A stretch of 64,000 nucleotides of DNA, from positions 620,001 through 684,000 of the forward strand of contig JAGSNX010000003.1 in NCBI GenBank assembly GCA_018139225.1, written 5' to 3'. The position numbers and the translations under genes were made by a program. Below the pieces are notes generated by a model. The model saw nothing but the letters and a program-made list of their open reading frames with translations, ran no database searches and had not been told where the DNA came from. The stretch is from Microvirga sp. SRT01 (lineage in GTDB: Bacteria; Pseudomonadota; Alphaproteobacteria; Sphingomonadales; Sphingomonadaceae). Position 1 is the first letter of the stretch. Every line of letters begins with the position of its first letter. Shown here piece after piece: positions 27,705 to 37,139 of the stretch.

Positions 27705-28712
27705 TTACGCTATCGCCGCTCCCGCCGGCGCCGCCTCGCCCTTCTGTAGCGAAGATTCGGGCGGTTCCGCCAGTGCCGCGTTCAGATGCGCCCCGAACAC
27801 GAGCCCAAGGCCGATCAAATAGAAGAACAGCAGCATCACCACGACGCCCGCCAGACTGCCATAGGTCATGTCGTACCCACCCAGTTGCGCGAGCACGACC
27901 GGCAACAGCGCGGTCATGCTGACCCACCAGACCGTCGTGAACGCAGCGCCCGGCCATTTGCGGCAGTTGGTGTAGCGGTATTTCGACGGCGTGACCGAAT
28001 AGAACAGCATGTACAGCGCGCCGAACATGATGAGGCCGGGAATGAAGCGGGACAGGCCGATCACTCCCACCCAATCCTGCGCGAACGGCAGCAACCGGTA
28101 CACGAACTGCTCCGCCGCGGTCAGGATACCCTGCGCCAGGAACGCGAACAGCGCGACGATCACCGACAGGATGATGACGCCCGACGACGACAACCGCGAT
28201 TTCCAGAACGGCGCGGTCGCCTTGATCCCGTAGGCGCGGTGGAAGATGTCGCGGATCGTCTCGACAAAGCCGCCGACCGTCCACAGCCCGACGAGACCGC
28301 CCAGCCACAGCAGGTTGCCGGTGCGCGACGCCAGCACGTCGGCGATCGGCTTTTGCAGAATCGTGGACACATCGGGCGGCAGGACATGGAGGAATCCCTC
28401 GACCGTCCGCACCGTCTCTTCGCTCTGTCCCAGCAGCGACAGGATCGCGGCGGCGACGATGAAGAACGGGAACAGCGTCATCAGCGCCAGATAGGCGAGG
28501 TTGCCCGCATGCGTGAAACCGTCGTTGAACACGCCGATCGCCGCGCGCTTGAACACCTCGAACGCGTAGCTGCCGGGGCGGACCTTCGCCAGTTGCTTGT
28601 CGAAACGGGCGCGGGCGCGGCCGTGTTGGTGAGCCCGTGCTTCCGGGGTCAGTTCGCCGATATCATCCACAAGGGCTTCAGACGCCCATCGCCGCCCGCG
28701 GGTTCCCCGCAT
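27705..28712 (-). CDS. YihY/BrkB-family inner membrane protein
   Basis: A 335-residue membrane protein of the YihY/BrkB (UPF0761) family. After ~55 soluble residues come about six hydrophobic segments; GNLAYLALMTLFPFFIVAA, LWLGGLVGLWTVGGFVETI and the C-terminal YGSLAGVVVMLLFFYLIGL are typical. The function is unknown despite the old annotation as ribonuclease BN. The ATG at 28712 overlaps the end of the dnaJ-like gene by 35 nt; a GTG at 28670 just after that stop is an alternative. Confidence 0.88.
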   Translation of the reverse strand: MRGTRGRRWASEALVDDIGELTPEARAHQHGRARARFDKQLAKVRPGSYAFEVFKRAAIGVFNDGFTHAGNLAYLALMTLFPFFIVAAAILSLLGQSEETVRTVEGFLHVLPPDVSTILQKPIADVLASRTGNLLWLGGLVGLWTVGGFVETIRDIFHRAYGIKATAPFWKSRLSSSGVIILSVIVALFAFLAQGILTAAEQFVYRLLPFAQDWVGVIGLSRFIPGLIMFGALYMLFYSVTPSKYRYTNCRKWPGAAFTTVWWVSMTALLPVVLAQLGGYDMTYGSLAGVVVMLLFFYLIGLGLVFGAHLNAALAEPPESSLQKGEAAPAGAAIA

Positions 28713-29655
28713 CGCGCCCCGACCAGCCCTCGACGAAGGTCTTCAGCGCCGCATCGTCGGGCACGTCGACCATCAGCGTGACGAGCTGATCGCCGCGACC
28801 GCCGCCTTTCTTGTGGAATCCCTTGCCCTTGAGCCGGAGTACCTTGCCGGACGAGGTGCCGGCGGGGATCGTCAGCATGACGGGGCGTTCCACGGTCGGC
28901 GCCTTGATCTGCCCGCCCAGCACCGCCTCCGCCAGCGAGATCGGCAGGTCGACGCGGACATCGTCGCCGTCGCGCACGAAGAAGCGGTGCGGCTGAACCT
29001 CGATCGTCACCAGCGCGTCGCCCGCACCCGCCGGCCCCGGCTGGCCCTTGCCGCTCAGCCGCATCTGCGTGCCCGTCTCGACGCCCGCCGGCAGCTTCAG
29101 GTCGATCGCCTTGCCGTCGCCCAGCGTCACGCGCTGCGGCGCGAGGGTCGCAGCGTCGGTGAACGGCACCTGCAGCTTATACTGCACGTCGGCGCCTTTG
29201 GTCGCGCCGCGCCGGCCGAACCCGCTCGCGAAGCCGCCGCCGCCCGGTGCCGCGCCGCCGCCGAAGCCGCCGCGCGATCCGCCGCCGAACAGCCCCTCGA
29301 AAATATCGCTCATGTCGGGCGCGTCGGCACCACCGCCGCCGAACTCGAATCCCTGGCTGCGAAACCCGCCGCCGCCCGCGCCGGGATGCGGGGCGCGACC
29401 ACCACCGCCGCCGAAGCCGAACGGCGCGGCGGGGTTGCCGTCGCCGTCGATCTCCCCGCGATCGAAGCGCGCCCGCTTGTCCTTGTCGTTCAGCAGGTCG
29501 TACGCGTTCGTTACCTGGCTGAAGCGTTCGGACGCCTTGGGATTGTCCTTGTTACGGTCTGGGTGCAGCTCCTTGGCGAGCTTGCGGTAGGCTTTCTTGA
29601 TATCGGCCTCGGTCGCAGTGCGTGCCACGCCGAGGATCTGGTACGGATCGGCCAT
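28678..29655 (-). CDS. DnaJ-family co-chaperone without zinc finger (CbpA type)
   Basis: A 325-residue J-domain protein. Residues 1-70 are the J domain with the HPD motif (ELHPDRNKD); residues 75-150 are rich in Gly and Phe; the C-terminal substrate-binding domains follow (VTLGDGKAIDLKLPAGVETG, DDVRVDLPISLAEAVLGG, GKGFHKKGGGRGDQLVTL). There are no CxxCxGxG repeats, so this is the class II CbpA-like form, a partner for DnaK. Divergent from the small acidic gene downstream of 29768. Confidence 0.92.
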   Translation of the reverse strand: MADPYQILGVARTATEADIKKAYRKLAKELHPDRNKDNPKASERFSQVTNAYDLLNDKDKRARFDRGEIDGDGNPAAPFGFGGGGGRAPHPGAGGGGFRSQGFEFGGGGADAPDMSDIFEGLFGGGSRGGFGGGAAPGGGGFASGFGRRGATKGADVQYKLQVPFTDAATLAPQRVTLGDGKAIDLKLPAGVETGTQMRLSGKGQPGPAGAGDALVTIEVQPHRFFVRDGDDVRVDLPISLAEAVLGGQIKAPTVERPVMLTIPAGTSSGKVLRLKGKGFHKKGGGRGDQLVTLMVDVPDDAALKTFVEGWSGRDAGNPRAAMGV

Positions 29656-29767
29656 CGAATTCCCTGTAATCCGGGTCGGTGTATTATCCGCCTATGTGGG
29701 CGCTTCGCCGCAAGAGCGCAACGCGCGAGCCATGCGGCGCGTTATGCCGGGCGAAGGAGACGATCCC

Positions 29768-30016
29768 ATGTCCGATCAACCGATGCAGGCGAATGGCGGC
29801 GACGGCCGCAAGGTCGCGCCCGACGGCGTGTCCGATGCCCCCGCGAAAGATGCCGGCGGCGAGAGCAACGGCGGCGCCTATCCCAACCCGCAGACCGGCA
29901 AGAAACCCGAAGGCGGCGGCTTCTTCGGTCATGGCGGCCAGACCGACAATGCCTATTCCGGCCCCGCGGACAAGGACGATCCCGACGCCGGCGATCCCAA
30001 CGCCGTGACGAAATGA
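29768..30016 (+). CDS. Small hydrophilic disordered protein
   Basis: An 82-residue protein rich in Gly, Asp, Pro and Asn with no predicted membrane segment or signal peptide. The C-terminal half (NPQTGKKPEGGGFFGHGGQT) is low in complexity. I recall similar short proteins in sphingomonads but no function. AAGGAG lies about 8 nt before the ATG at 29768. The 112-bp gap to the divergent dnaJ-like gene holds an AT-rich patch near 29690 but no promoter I can assign. Confidence 0.7.
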   Translation: MSDQPMQANGGDGRKVAPDGVSDAPAKDAGGESNGGAYPNPQTGKKPEGGGFFGHGGQTDNAYSGPADKDDPDAGDPNAVTK

Positions 30017-30050
30017 GTAGTCGGGCCGGGCTCGTCCCGGCCTGACCCGG

Positions 30051-30224
30051 TCAGCGCCGCATCGCTCGCCGCGCGACCGACCACCCGATATCCGTCCCGA
30101 TCACCATCAACGGCAGCACCAGCGCCCAGTCGGGCAGGTTGCGCCCGGTGATCGTCGCGAACAGCCAGTAACTCACCCCGAACACCACTGCGACGATGAG
30201 CGCCACCAGCGCGACCCGCTTCAC
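30051..30224 (-). CDS. 57-residue two-helix membrane protein
   Basis: A very small membrane protein: VALVALIVAVVFGVSYWLFA and WALVLPLMVIGTDIGWSVA are two transmembrane helices joined by a short TITGRNLPD turn, with a basic tail (ARRAMRR). The GTG start at 30224 overlaps the transglutaminase stop by 4 nt (GTGA), so it is translationally coupled and belongs to that operon. I know no function. Spacing and coupling suggest an accessory of the transglutaminase/ATP-grasp system. Confidence 0.65.
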   Translation of the reverse strand: MKRVALVALIVAVVFGVSYWLFATITGRNLPDWALVLPLMVIGTDIGWSVARRAMRR

Positions 30225-31105
30225 GAACCCTCCAGCGGCGCGACATCGACGCTGACGTCCATATCCTGCGCGCCCGATCCCAGCACGACCCCGTCGACCG
30301 GCGCGATCTCCGCATAGTCGCGCCCGATCGCGGTGACGATATGGTCCGCCGCCATCCAGATGCCGTTGGTCGGGTCCATCCCCACCCAGCCGCGCACTGG
30401 CCCGCACCACAGCAGCACCCACGCATGCGTCGCGTCGGCACCCACCAGCCGCGCCTGTCCGGGCGGCGGGATCGTGCGGATATAGCCCGATGCGTAGGCG
30501 GCCGGCAGCCCCGCCGCCCGTAGACCCGCGATCATGATCTGCGCGAAATCCTGACACACGCCGCGCCGCTGCCGGAACGCGTCGATCGGGGTTGTGTCGA
30601 CGAAGGTCGCATCCGCATCGAACGCGAAATCGCGCTGGATGCGCCGCGCCAGCGCCATGCCCGCCTCCAGCGATCCCCGCGCCGGATCAAGGTCGGCCGC
30701 GCACCACGCGCCGATCTCCGGGTCCAGCGGGATCAGCGGCGAGGGATAGATATACGCCGCCGGTCCCGCCGCCGACAGGTCGCGGCTGGTTCGCGCCAGT
30801 TGCGCGATCTCCGCCAGCGTCGGATCGTCGGCGGCCGGGATCGGGACCAACCGATCCACCGTCACCCGCGCGACGCTCTCGATCGTCAGCGTGCGGACGG
30901 GGCTGTCCACCACCAGCCGCGTGACGTTGGCGAGGCCCGCTTCCGCCCGCGCCGGGCTGGTCCGGCCGACCGGCGACACCGTCAGCCGGTAATCGTCCAG
31001 CGTCTGCCCCGGCCAGTCGATCGGCTTCAGCCGCAGATTGCAGCGCGCGAACTTGACCTGGTTGCCATAGTCGAACGTCGTGACGTGCCGGATGTCGTAG
31101 ATCAC
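30221..31105 (-). CDS. Transglutaminase-like cysteine peptidase family protein
   Basis: A 294-residue protein with the bacterial transglutaminase N-terminal beta domain (IYDIRHVTTFDYGNQV, about 1-80) and a transglutaminase core with the catalytic triad Cys184 (RRGVCQDFAQI), His227 (DATHAWV) and Asp244 (VGMDPTNG). Such proteins act as peptidases or amidases more often than as cross-linking enzymes. No signal peptide, so cytosolic. GTG start at 31105. It is 10 nt downstream of the ATP-grasp/alpha-E gene, a known genomic partnership. Confidence 0.9.
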   Translation of the reverse strand: MIYDIRHVTTFDYGNQVKFARCNLRLKPIDWPGQTLDDYRLTVSPVGRTSPARAEAGLANVTRLVVDSPVRTLTIESVARVTVDRLVPIPAADDPTLAEIAQLARTSRDLSAAGPAAYIYPSPLIPLDPEIGAWCAADLDPARGSLEAGMALARRIQRDFAFDADATFVDTTPIDAFRQRRGVCQDFAQIMIAGLRAAGLPAAYASGYIRTIPPPGQARLVGADATHAWVLLWCGPVRGWVGMDPTNGIWMAADHIVTAIGRDYAEIAPVDGVVLGSGAQDMDVSVDVAPLEGS

Positions 31106-31115
31106 GCCGCCACCC

Positions 31116-33563
31116 TCATGCGAGCGTCAGCCCGACCGCACGCAGCGGCTCCGCGCCTTGCAGAAAATACCGCCGCGCCACGGCGTCCGACAGCGCGACC
31201 AGCCGGCTCTCGACATCCCCCAGCGTATCCACGTCCAGCGTCGTTGCGTCCGCGGTTTCGACGATCGCCTTTAGCCGGATCGCCTGCGCCTGCTGCGCCT
31301 CCGCCATCTCGTCGTCCCCCAGTACCGGCAGCGCGGCGAGGTGATTGGCGATCCGCTCCGTCTGGAAACCCAGGCTGCGCGGGTTGTTCGGATCGAGCGC
31401 GACGAGATCGACCACGGCGACGCGCGCCAGCCCGGTCGGATAACGCTGGCGATAGCTGATCTGGCTGTCCGCGAGGTCCAGCAACGTCGACAGATCGTCC
31501 ACCGTCGCGCCCGGCATGCCGAACAGCCGCACCGCCCGCGCGATCGCCGCCGCCCGCTCGATCCGCCGGCCGAGATCGTGGAACCGCCACGCCGAGGTCC
31601 GCACCATATGTTCTGCCGACAGGCCGACGATCGCCGCGTAACGCCGTTGCAGCGACCCCGCCCGCTCCAGCATCCCGCGCTGCGTGGGGAAGGGGGCCTC
31701 CAGCAGGCGCACCATGTCCGCCGACAGCCGATCGCGCGATCCCTCGCCGATCGCGCGCGCGTTGCGGTTGATCGCCGCCACCGAATGCCAGTCCGGGTCT
31801 TCCATCGCGGTCCGCGCGAACTGGATCAGCGCGGGGCGGTTGAGCGAGGCGGGAGCGGGAGCCGCGTTCGATCCGGCCAGCATGCCGACCAGCCGCGCCA
31901 GCGTCGCCGTCGGCAGCACCGCGCCGCCGCCGTCCGCGTCGATGGAATTGCCCAGCAGCACGCGGATCGCGCCCAGCAACGCCTCGCCCCGCTCCAGATA
32001 GCGGCCCAGCCAGTAGAAATTGTCCGCCACCCGGCTCGGCAGCGTGCCCGGATTGCGCCGGACGTGCAGCGAATCGGTGGCCGTCAGCAGCGACACCGGC
32101 GCGACCGGCTCCGCGCCGTAGATGCACACGTCGGCCGACCACAGCCCCTCGCCGATCGCCGCCACGGTCGCCTGCGGATGTTCGCCGATCCGGCCGAATC
32201 CGCCCGGCATGACGGCCCAGTGACCATCGCCGTCGCGCGCCGCGAACACGCGCAGCATGAACGGCCGCGCCTCCAGCCGGTCGCCGACCACGACGGGCAT
32301 CGTCGACAGCCGCACCTCCTCCTGCCCGACATAATCCTGCGGGCGGCGGGCCATGTCGGCGATCAGGTCGGCGCGCGACGCGTCGTCGGCCAGCCCGAGC
32401 GGCAGATGCCCGAAGGCCGGCGCGATCGTCAGCCGGTCGAGATTGGCGGCGACATGCGCGCACTCGTCGGGACCACCGCACCACCATGTCGCGATCGTCG
32501 GCAGCTTCAGCGGCTCGCCCAGCACCGCGCGCGCCAGTGCCGGCATGAACGCGTGGAAGGCGGGCGCCTCCATCACCGCCGCGCCCGGCGCGTTGGCGAG
32601 CACGACATTGCCCTCCGCATAGGCATCGATCAGGCCGGGTACGCCGATCTGCGAATGGGTGTCGAACGCCAGCGGATCGAGCATGCGCGGGTCGAGTCTG
32701 CGCCACAGCGCATCGATCCGCTTCAGCCCGCCGATCGTGCGGACATAGACCTTGCCCTCCAGCGCGGCGAGGTCGGCCCCCTCGACCAGCAACAGTCCCA
32801 GATACCGGGCGAGGTGCGCCTGCTCTGGATAGCTCGGGTTGAACCGCCCCGGCGTCAGCAGGCCGATGCGCGGATCGTCGCGCCGGCACAGCGCCGCCAG
32901 TCCGCTGCGGAACGCCGCGAAGAACGGCGCGTGCCGCTGCACGTTCAGCCGCGCCGCCAGACCGCCCAGCGTCCGCCCGACCGCCAGCCGGTTCTCCAGC
33001 GCATAGCCCGCCCCCGCCGGCGCGCGCAGGTGATCGGCCAGCACCCGCCACTCGCCGGTCGGCCCGCGCGCCAGGTCGAACGCCACGAATTGCAGATGCT
33101 TGCCGCCCGGCGGCTCCAGCCCGACCATCGGCCGCAGGAACAGGCGGCTGCCGGTCACCAGCGACGCGGGCAGCACGCCCTCGGCGACCAGCCGTCCCTC
33201 GCCATACAGGTCCGCGACCACGCGCTCGATCAACTCCGCGCGCTGCGCCACGCCCGCTTCGATCCCGGCCCATTCCGATGCCTCGATCAGCAGCGGGACG
33301 GGCGACACCGGCCACGGCCGCTCGTCCGCCTCGCCGATGATCCGAAAACCGGTGCCGATATCCGCCGCGTGCCGCTGCACGCGCTCGCGCGCATGGCCCA
33401 GATCGTCACTCGCGACCGCTGCCAGCTCCTCCAGCATCGTCGCCCACGGCTCGGTTGATCCCGTCGCGAGCACGTCATGCGCCGGCGCCCGTGCGACATA
33501 GTCGTCGATCCACCGCCGCGCGTTCACGCCGGCGTCGAAGAGAGAGGTCGACTGCGTCGCCAT
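31116..33563 (-). CDS. Circularly permuted ATP-grasp fused to alpha-E domain protein
   Basis: An 815-residue fusion. Residues 1 to about 470 match the circularly permuted ATP-grasp group (DUF404/DUF407), with GSRLFLRPMVGLEPPGGKHL, LLLVEGADLAALEGKVYVRTI and THSQIGVPGLIDAYAEGNVV. Residues from about 480 to the end match the alpha-E (DUF403) helical domain (RVADNFYWLGRYLERGEALL and a C-terminal copy FHDLGRRIERAAAIARA). In many genomes these are two genes next to a transglutaminase, a set proposed to make and trim a peptide tag. Here they are one protein. The ATG at 33563 has AAGGA about 10 nt upstream. Confidence 0.88.
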   Translation of the reverse strand: MATQSTSLFDAGVNARRWIDDYVARAPAHDVLATGSTEPWATMLEELAAVASDDLGHARERVQRHAADIGTGFRIIGEADERPWPVSPVPLLIEASEWAGIEAGVAQRAELIERVVADLYGEGRLVAEGVLPASLVTGSRLFLRPMVGLEPPGGKHLQFVAFDLARGPTGEWRVLADHLRAPAGAGYALENRLAVGRTLGGLAARLNVQRHAPFFAAFRSGLAALCRRDDPRIGLLTPGRFNPSYPEQAHLARYLGLLLVEGADLAALEGKVYVRTIGGLKRIDALWRRLDPRMLDPLAFDTHSQIGVPGLIDAYAEGNVVLANAPGAAVMEAPAFHAFMPALARAVLGEPLKLPTIATWWCGGPDECAHVAANLDRLTIAPAFGHLPLGLADDASRADLIADMARRPQDYVGQEEVRLSTMPVVVGDRLEARPFMLRVFAARDGDGHWAVMPGGFGRIGEHPQATVAAIGEGLWSADVCIYGAEPVAPVSLLTATDSLHVRRNPGTLPSRVADNFYWLGRYLERGEALLGAIRVLLGNSIDADGGGAVLPTATLARLVGMLAGSNAAPAPASLNRPALIQFARTAMEDPDWHSVAAINRNARAIGEGSRDRLSADMVRLLEAPFPTQRGMLERAGSLQRRYAAIVGLSAEHMVRTSAWRFHDLGRRIERAAAIARAVRLFGMPGATVDDLSTLLDLADSQISYRQRYPTGLARVAVVDLVALDPNNPRSLGFQTERIANHLAALPVLGDDEMAEAQQAQAIRLKAIVETADATTLDVDTLGDVESRLVALSDAVARRYFLQGAEPLRAVGLTLA

Positions 33564-33690
33564 GACCGTCGCGTCGCGTCCTTTGCTGGGCGGAAATGCA
33601 GGCGCGCGTGGTCCCACACGCAGACGGCGGCGGCAAGCCGTTTCGGTCTGTGAACGAGGAGGCCGGAGTGTCGCAACTTTTCTCTTCCTG

Positions 33691-33716
33691 GCTCCCCTGC
33701 CCTTGGGGAGGGGAGC
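33691..33716. repeat. C/G-rich hairpin between ligD and ATP-grasp genes
   Basis: GCTCCCCT (33691-33698) pairs with AGGGGAGC (33709-33716). It resembles the palindromes at 7440-7551 and a shorter hairpin at 36202-36223 between ku and ligD. It may end ligD transcription; no T-tract follows on the minus strand. Confidence 0.5.
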
Positions 33717-33729
33717 AGCAAAGGGCCGC

Positions 33730-36165
33730 TCAAAAATCCGGCAACACCTGATCCGCCACGCCCCAGCCCTCCAACCCACGCCCACCGGCGCGCTTTGCCA
33801 GCGCGTCGAGGTCGGTCACGCTCCACCGCGCCGCCGTGTCGATGTCGCGCAATTCGGTCCATGACACCGGCACCGCCACCGGCGCACCCTCCCGCGCGCG
33901 CGCCGAATAGGGCATGATCGCGGTCGCCCCACGCTGGTTGCGCAGCCAGTCGATGAAGATGCGGCCCTTCCGCTTCGCCTTCGCCATTGTCGCGACGAAC
34001 CGGTCCGGCTCCGCCTGTGCCAGCGCCTGTGCGAAGCGGCTGGCGAAATCCTTCACCGCCGGCCACTCGGCTTTGGGCGTCAGCGGCACGACGACGTGGA
34101 CGCCCTTGCCCCCCGACAGCAGCGGAAAGCTGACCAGCCCCAGTTCCGCCAACTGTTCCTTCAGATGCTCCGCCGCCTTTTTCGTGTCGGCGAAGTCCAG
34201 CCCCTCGTCGGGGTCGAGATCGAAGACCATGCGGTCGGGCTGTTCGACGCTGGCGACGGAAGATCCCCAGCCGTGGAATTCAATCGCACCCATCTGCACG
34301 CATGCGACCAGCCCGTCGGCCGTATCGACGTACAGGTAGTTTTCGGTCGATCCGTCCTTTTCGCGGATCGGCACCTGATGCACCGTATCGCCGAAGCTGC
34401 CCGCATCGTGTTTCTGGAAGAAGCAGGCGCGCGCGCGACCCTGCGGACAGCGGACCAGACTGACCGGGCGCTTGCCGGCCCACGGGAGCATGATCGGTGC
34501 GATCGCCGCGTAATAGTCCGCCAACTGCACCTTGGTGACGTTCGATTCCGGGAAGATCACCCGGTCGCGATTGCTGATCTTCACGCTGGTCGCGGTCTTC
34601 GCATCGGGCGCAGGGGCGGGAATCTCCGCCACCACCTCGTTCGCGCCCTTGTCCTCGCGCAGGCCGATGAAGCTGGCGTGGCGCAGCATGCCGTCCGGCG
34701 TCACCTCCGCATAGGCGATCTCCGCGACCAGTTTCGGCGTCACCCATTTCGCGCCGCGCACCATCGCCCGTGGCGCGCTGACGGGCGCCGTCTTGCGCTC
34801 CAGCGGCGCCAGTTTCGCGACCAGTTCGTCCATCGTCGCGGCGTTGAAGCCGGTGCCGACCTTGCCGCGATAGGCGAAGCCGTCGCCTTCATGCACCGCC
34901 AGCAGCAGCGACGCGAAGCCGCGCCCTTTCGGCGACGGTTGCCAGCCGACGATCACGAATTCCTGCCGCTGGATGCACTTGGCCTTGAGCCACGCCTTGG
35001 TGCGTCCCGACCGGTAGGGCGAGTCGGCGCGCTTCGACACGACACCCTCCAGCCCCTCACGACACATCTGTTCGAACAGCGCCTCGCCCGATCCGACGAC
35101 GTGCTCGGAATAGCGCAGCGTCTCCGACCCCTCGCCGATCAGCGCGCGCAGCCGCTCCTTGCGCTCCGTCAGCGGCAGGTCGGACAGGTCCTCGCCGTCC
35201 TGTTCGATCAGGTCGAACGCGAACAGCGTCATGCCCCCGTCCGCCGCCGCGATCGCATCCTTCAGCGCGGCGAAGTCGGGCTTGCCGTCGCGGAAGGCGA
35301 CGATTTCGCCGTCGATCAGCGCCGTGCCCGGCAGCGCCGCCACCGCATCGGCGATGCCGCCGAACTTGTCGCTCCAGTCGAGACCGCTGCGGGTGAAGAC
35401 CTTCGCCGCCTTGCCGGCGCCGGCGACCAGCGTGCGATACCCGTCATATTTGATCTCGTGGAGCCACGTCGATCCCGCCGGCACCGCGTCGACCAATGTG
35501 CACAATTGCGGCTCGCGGAACACTGGCGCGCGCTTGCCGGTCGCCGCCTTTTTCGGTGCAGCCTTGCGCATCTTCGGCGCAACCTTCGCCGCTGTCTTCC
35601 CCTCGGCGATTTCGCTCATCGTCCGGCCGGTGGCGACGCTGGTCAGCGCTTCCTCGACCAGCGTGTCGGTGCCGCCGGCGAACCCGTCCTCCACCTTGCG
35701 CAACAGCCAGTTCTCGCCGCGCTCCTTGCCCCGCGGTTTCAGGCGGATCAGCAGCCACTCGCCCCGCATCCGCTCGCCCTCCAGCACGAAATGCAGATGG
35801 CCCTCGTCGATGTCCTTCGCGGACTTGCCGGCGATCGGCGACCACGTTCCGCGGTCCCACAGCATCACCGTGCCGCCGCCATATTCGCCCTTGGGGATCG
35901 TTCCCTCGAATGTCGCATAGCTCAGCGGATGATCCTCGGTCCGCACCGCCAGCCGCTTTTCGTTCGGATCGAGGCTAGGCCCCCGCGTGACGGCCCAGCT
36001 TTTCAGGACGCCGTCGATCTCCAGCCGGAAATCCCAGTGCAGCCGCGTCGCGTCGTGCTTCTGGACCATGAAGCTGTTGCCGTTGCCGGGCGCGAGCGTC
36101 CCCGCCGGCTCCGCGGTCTTGGTGAAGTCGCGCTTGGCGTTGTACCGTTCGAGCGCGTCGGTCAT
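33730..36165 (-). CDS. ligD: Multifunctional ATP-dependent DNA ligase LigD
   Basis: An 811-residue protein with all three end-joining activities in the order phosphoesterase, ligase, polymerase. Residues 30-150 are the 3'-phosphoesterase (HDATRLHWDFRLEIDG, PKGEYGGGTVMLWDRGTW). A Lys/Ala-rich linker leads to the ligase with the adenylated Lys239 in EIKYDGYR and EGVVSKRADSPYRSGRTKAW. The polymerase/primase occupies the last ~280 residues (AIEFHGWGS, MVFDLDPDEG, GGKGVHVVVPL). It repairs double-strand breaks with Ku, encoded just upstream on the same strand. Confidence 0.95.
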   Translation of the reverse strand: MTDALERYNAKRDFTKTAEPAGTLAPGNGNSFMVQKHDATRLHWDFRLEIDGVLKSWAVTRGPSLDPNEKRLAVRTEDHPLSYATFEGTIPKGEYGGGTVMLWDRGTWSPIAGKSAKDIDEGHLHFVLEGERMRGEWLLIRLKPRGKERGENWLLRKVEDGFAGGTDTLVEEALTSVATGRTMSEIAEGKTAAKVAPKMRKAAPKKAATGKRAPVFREPQLCTLVDAVPAGSTWLHEIKYDGYRTLVAGAGKAAKVFTRSGLDWSDKFGGIADAVAALPGTALIDGEIVAFRDGKPDFAALKDAIAAADGGMTLFAFDLIEQDGEDLSDLPLTERKERLRALIGEGSETLRYSEHVVGSGEALFEQMCREGLEGVVSKRADSPYRSGRTKAWLKAKCIQRQEFVIVGWQPSPKGRGFASLLLAVHEGDGFAYRGKVGTGFNAATMDELVAKLAPLERKTAPVSAPRAMVRGAKWVTPKLVAEIAYAEVTPDGMLRHASFIGLREDKGANEVVAEIPAPAPDAKTATSVKISNRDRVIFPESNVTKVQLADYYAAIAPIMLPWAGKRPVSLVRCPQGRARACFFQKHDAGSFGDTVHQVPIREKDGSTENYLYVDTADGLVACVQMGAIEFHGWGSSVASVEQPDRMVFDLDPDEGLDFADTKKAAEHLKEQLAELGLVSFPLLSGGKGVHVVVPLTPKAEWPAVKDFASRFAQALAQAEPDRFVATMAKAKRKGRIFIDWLRNQRGATAIMPYSARAREGAPVAVPVSWTELRDIDTAARWSVTDLDALAKRAGGRGLEGWGVADQVLPDF

Positions 36166-36201
36166 TGGCTCCGCTCCCCGTCAGGAAGGGTGCACCATCT
36201 T

Positions 36202-36223
36202 CTCCCCCTACGAGGGAGGGGAG
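36202..36223. repeat. C/G-rich hairpin between ku and ligD
   Basis: CTCCCC at 36202-36207 pairs with GGGGAG at 36218-36223 in the 69-bp gap between ku and ligD. It is a weaker relative of the 33691-33716 hairpin; both are followed by AGCAGC on the plus strand. Confidence 0.4.
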
Positions 36224-36234
36224 CAGCGCAGCCT

Positions 36235-37113
36235 TCAAGCACGCTTCTTCGCCGCAGGCTTCCGCGCCGGCGTCTTCTTCGCCGCAGCCGCCTTCTCTGC
36301 GGCCGGCTCCTTCTTCGCCGGCGTCGCCTTGTCGCCCATCGATTTGCGCAGCGCCGCCATCAGGTCGACGACGTTCGATCCCTTCGCCTCGCCCGTGTCC
36401 TTCTCCTCGATGATCTTCTTCCCGTGCGCCTTGCGCTTCCGCTCGATCAATCCTTTCAGGGCATCGACGTAACGGTCATGAAACTCCTGCGGATCGAACG
36501 CGGACGTCTTCCGGTCGATCAGCGCCTCCGCCAGGTCGAGCAGTTCGGCGTCGGGCTTGTCGTCCGGAATCTCACGAAAATACCCCTGCGCCTTGTGCAC
36601 TTCATCGGCATAGCGCAGCGTCTCCAGCACCATGCCGCGCCCGCACGGTTTCAGGCTGACGACATATTCGCGGCCGCGCATCGCCAACTGGCCCAGCCCG
36701 ACCTTCTTCGTCCGCCGCAACGCCTCGCGCAGGACGATGAACGCCTCCTCCGCCAGATCGTCGGCCGGAACCACGAAATAGGGCTTCTCATAATAGAGCA
36801 CGTCGATCTCGGACGCGTCGACGAACTGCGTCAGCTCCAGCGTCTTCTTCGATTCGAGCTTCACCGCGTCGATCTCGTCCTGCTCCAGCAGCACGTATTC
36901 GCCCTTCGACACCTCGTACCCCTTGACGATCTCGTCGACGTCGACCGGGCCCATGCCCGTCACGACCTTCTCGTACGATATCGGTTTGCCCGAGGGTTCG
37001 TGGATCTGGCGGAACGACACCGCCGCGCCGCTTTTGGTGGCGGAGTAGATTTCGACCGGAATGGACACCAGCGCCAACCGGATCTGCCCCTGCCAATATG
37101 CGCGTGCCGCCAT
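36235..37113 (-). CDS. ku: Ku protein of bacterial non-homologous end joining
   Basis: A 292-residue Ku homodimer subunit that encircles DNA ends and recruits LigD. The beta-barrel core begins AYWQGQIRLALVSIPVEIYSA and includes ELTQFVDASEIDVLYYEKPY and LGQLAMRGREYVVSL. The last ~35 residues are a Lys/Ala/Pro-rich tail (KKTPARKPAAKKRA), common in bacterial Ku and thought to aid DNA binding. GGGGA about 8 nt before the ATG at 37113 supports the start. It is divergent from pdxH and probably co-transcribed with ligD. Confidence 0.95.
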   Translation of the reverse strand: MAARAYWQGQIRLALVSIPVEIYSATKSGAAVSFRQIHEPSGKPISYEKVVTGMGPVDVDEIVKGYEVSKGEYVLLEQDEIDAVKLESKKTLELTQFVDASEIDVLYYEKPYFVVPADDLAEEAFIVLREALRRTKKVGLGQLAMRGREYVVSLKPCGRGMVLETLRYADEVHKAQGYFREIPDDKPDAELLDLAEALIDRKTSAFDPQEFHDRYVDALKGLIERKRKAHGKKIIEEKDTGEAKGSNVVDLMAALRKSMGDKATPAKKEPAAEKAAAAKKTPARKPAAKKRA

Positions 37114-37139
37114 GTTCTGATCCCCGATTATCCTGAATG

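Noticed and set aside
31341..33458. A 705-codon plus-strand open frame opposite the ATP-grasp/alpha-E gene
   Set aside because: Antisense shadow with Arg/His/Gln-rich low-information translation.
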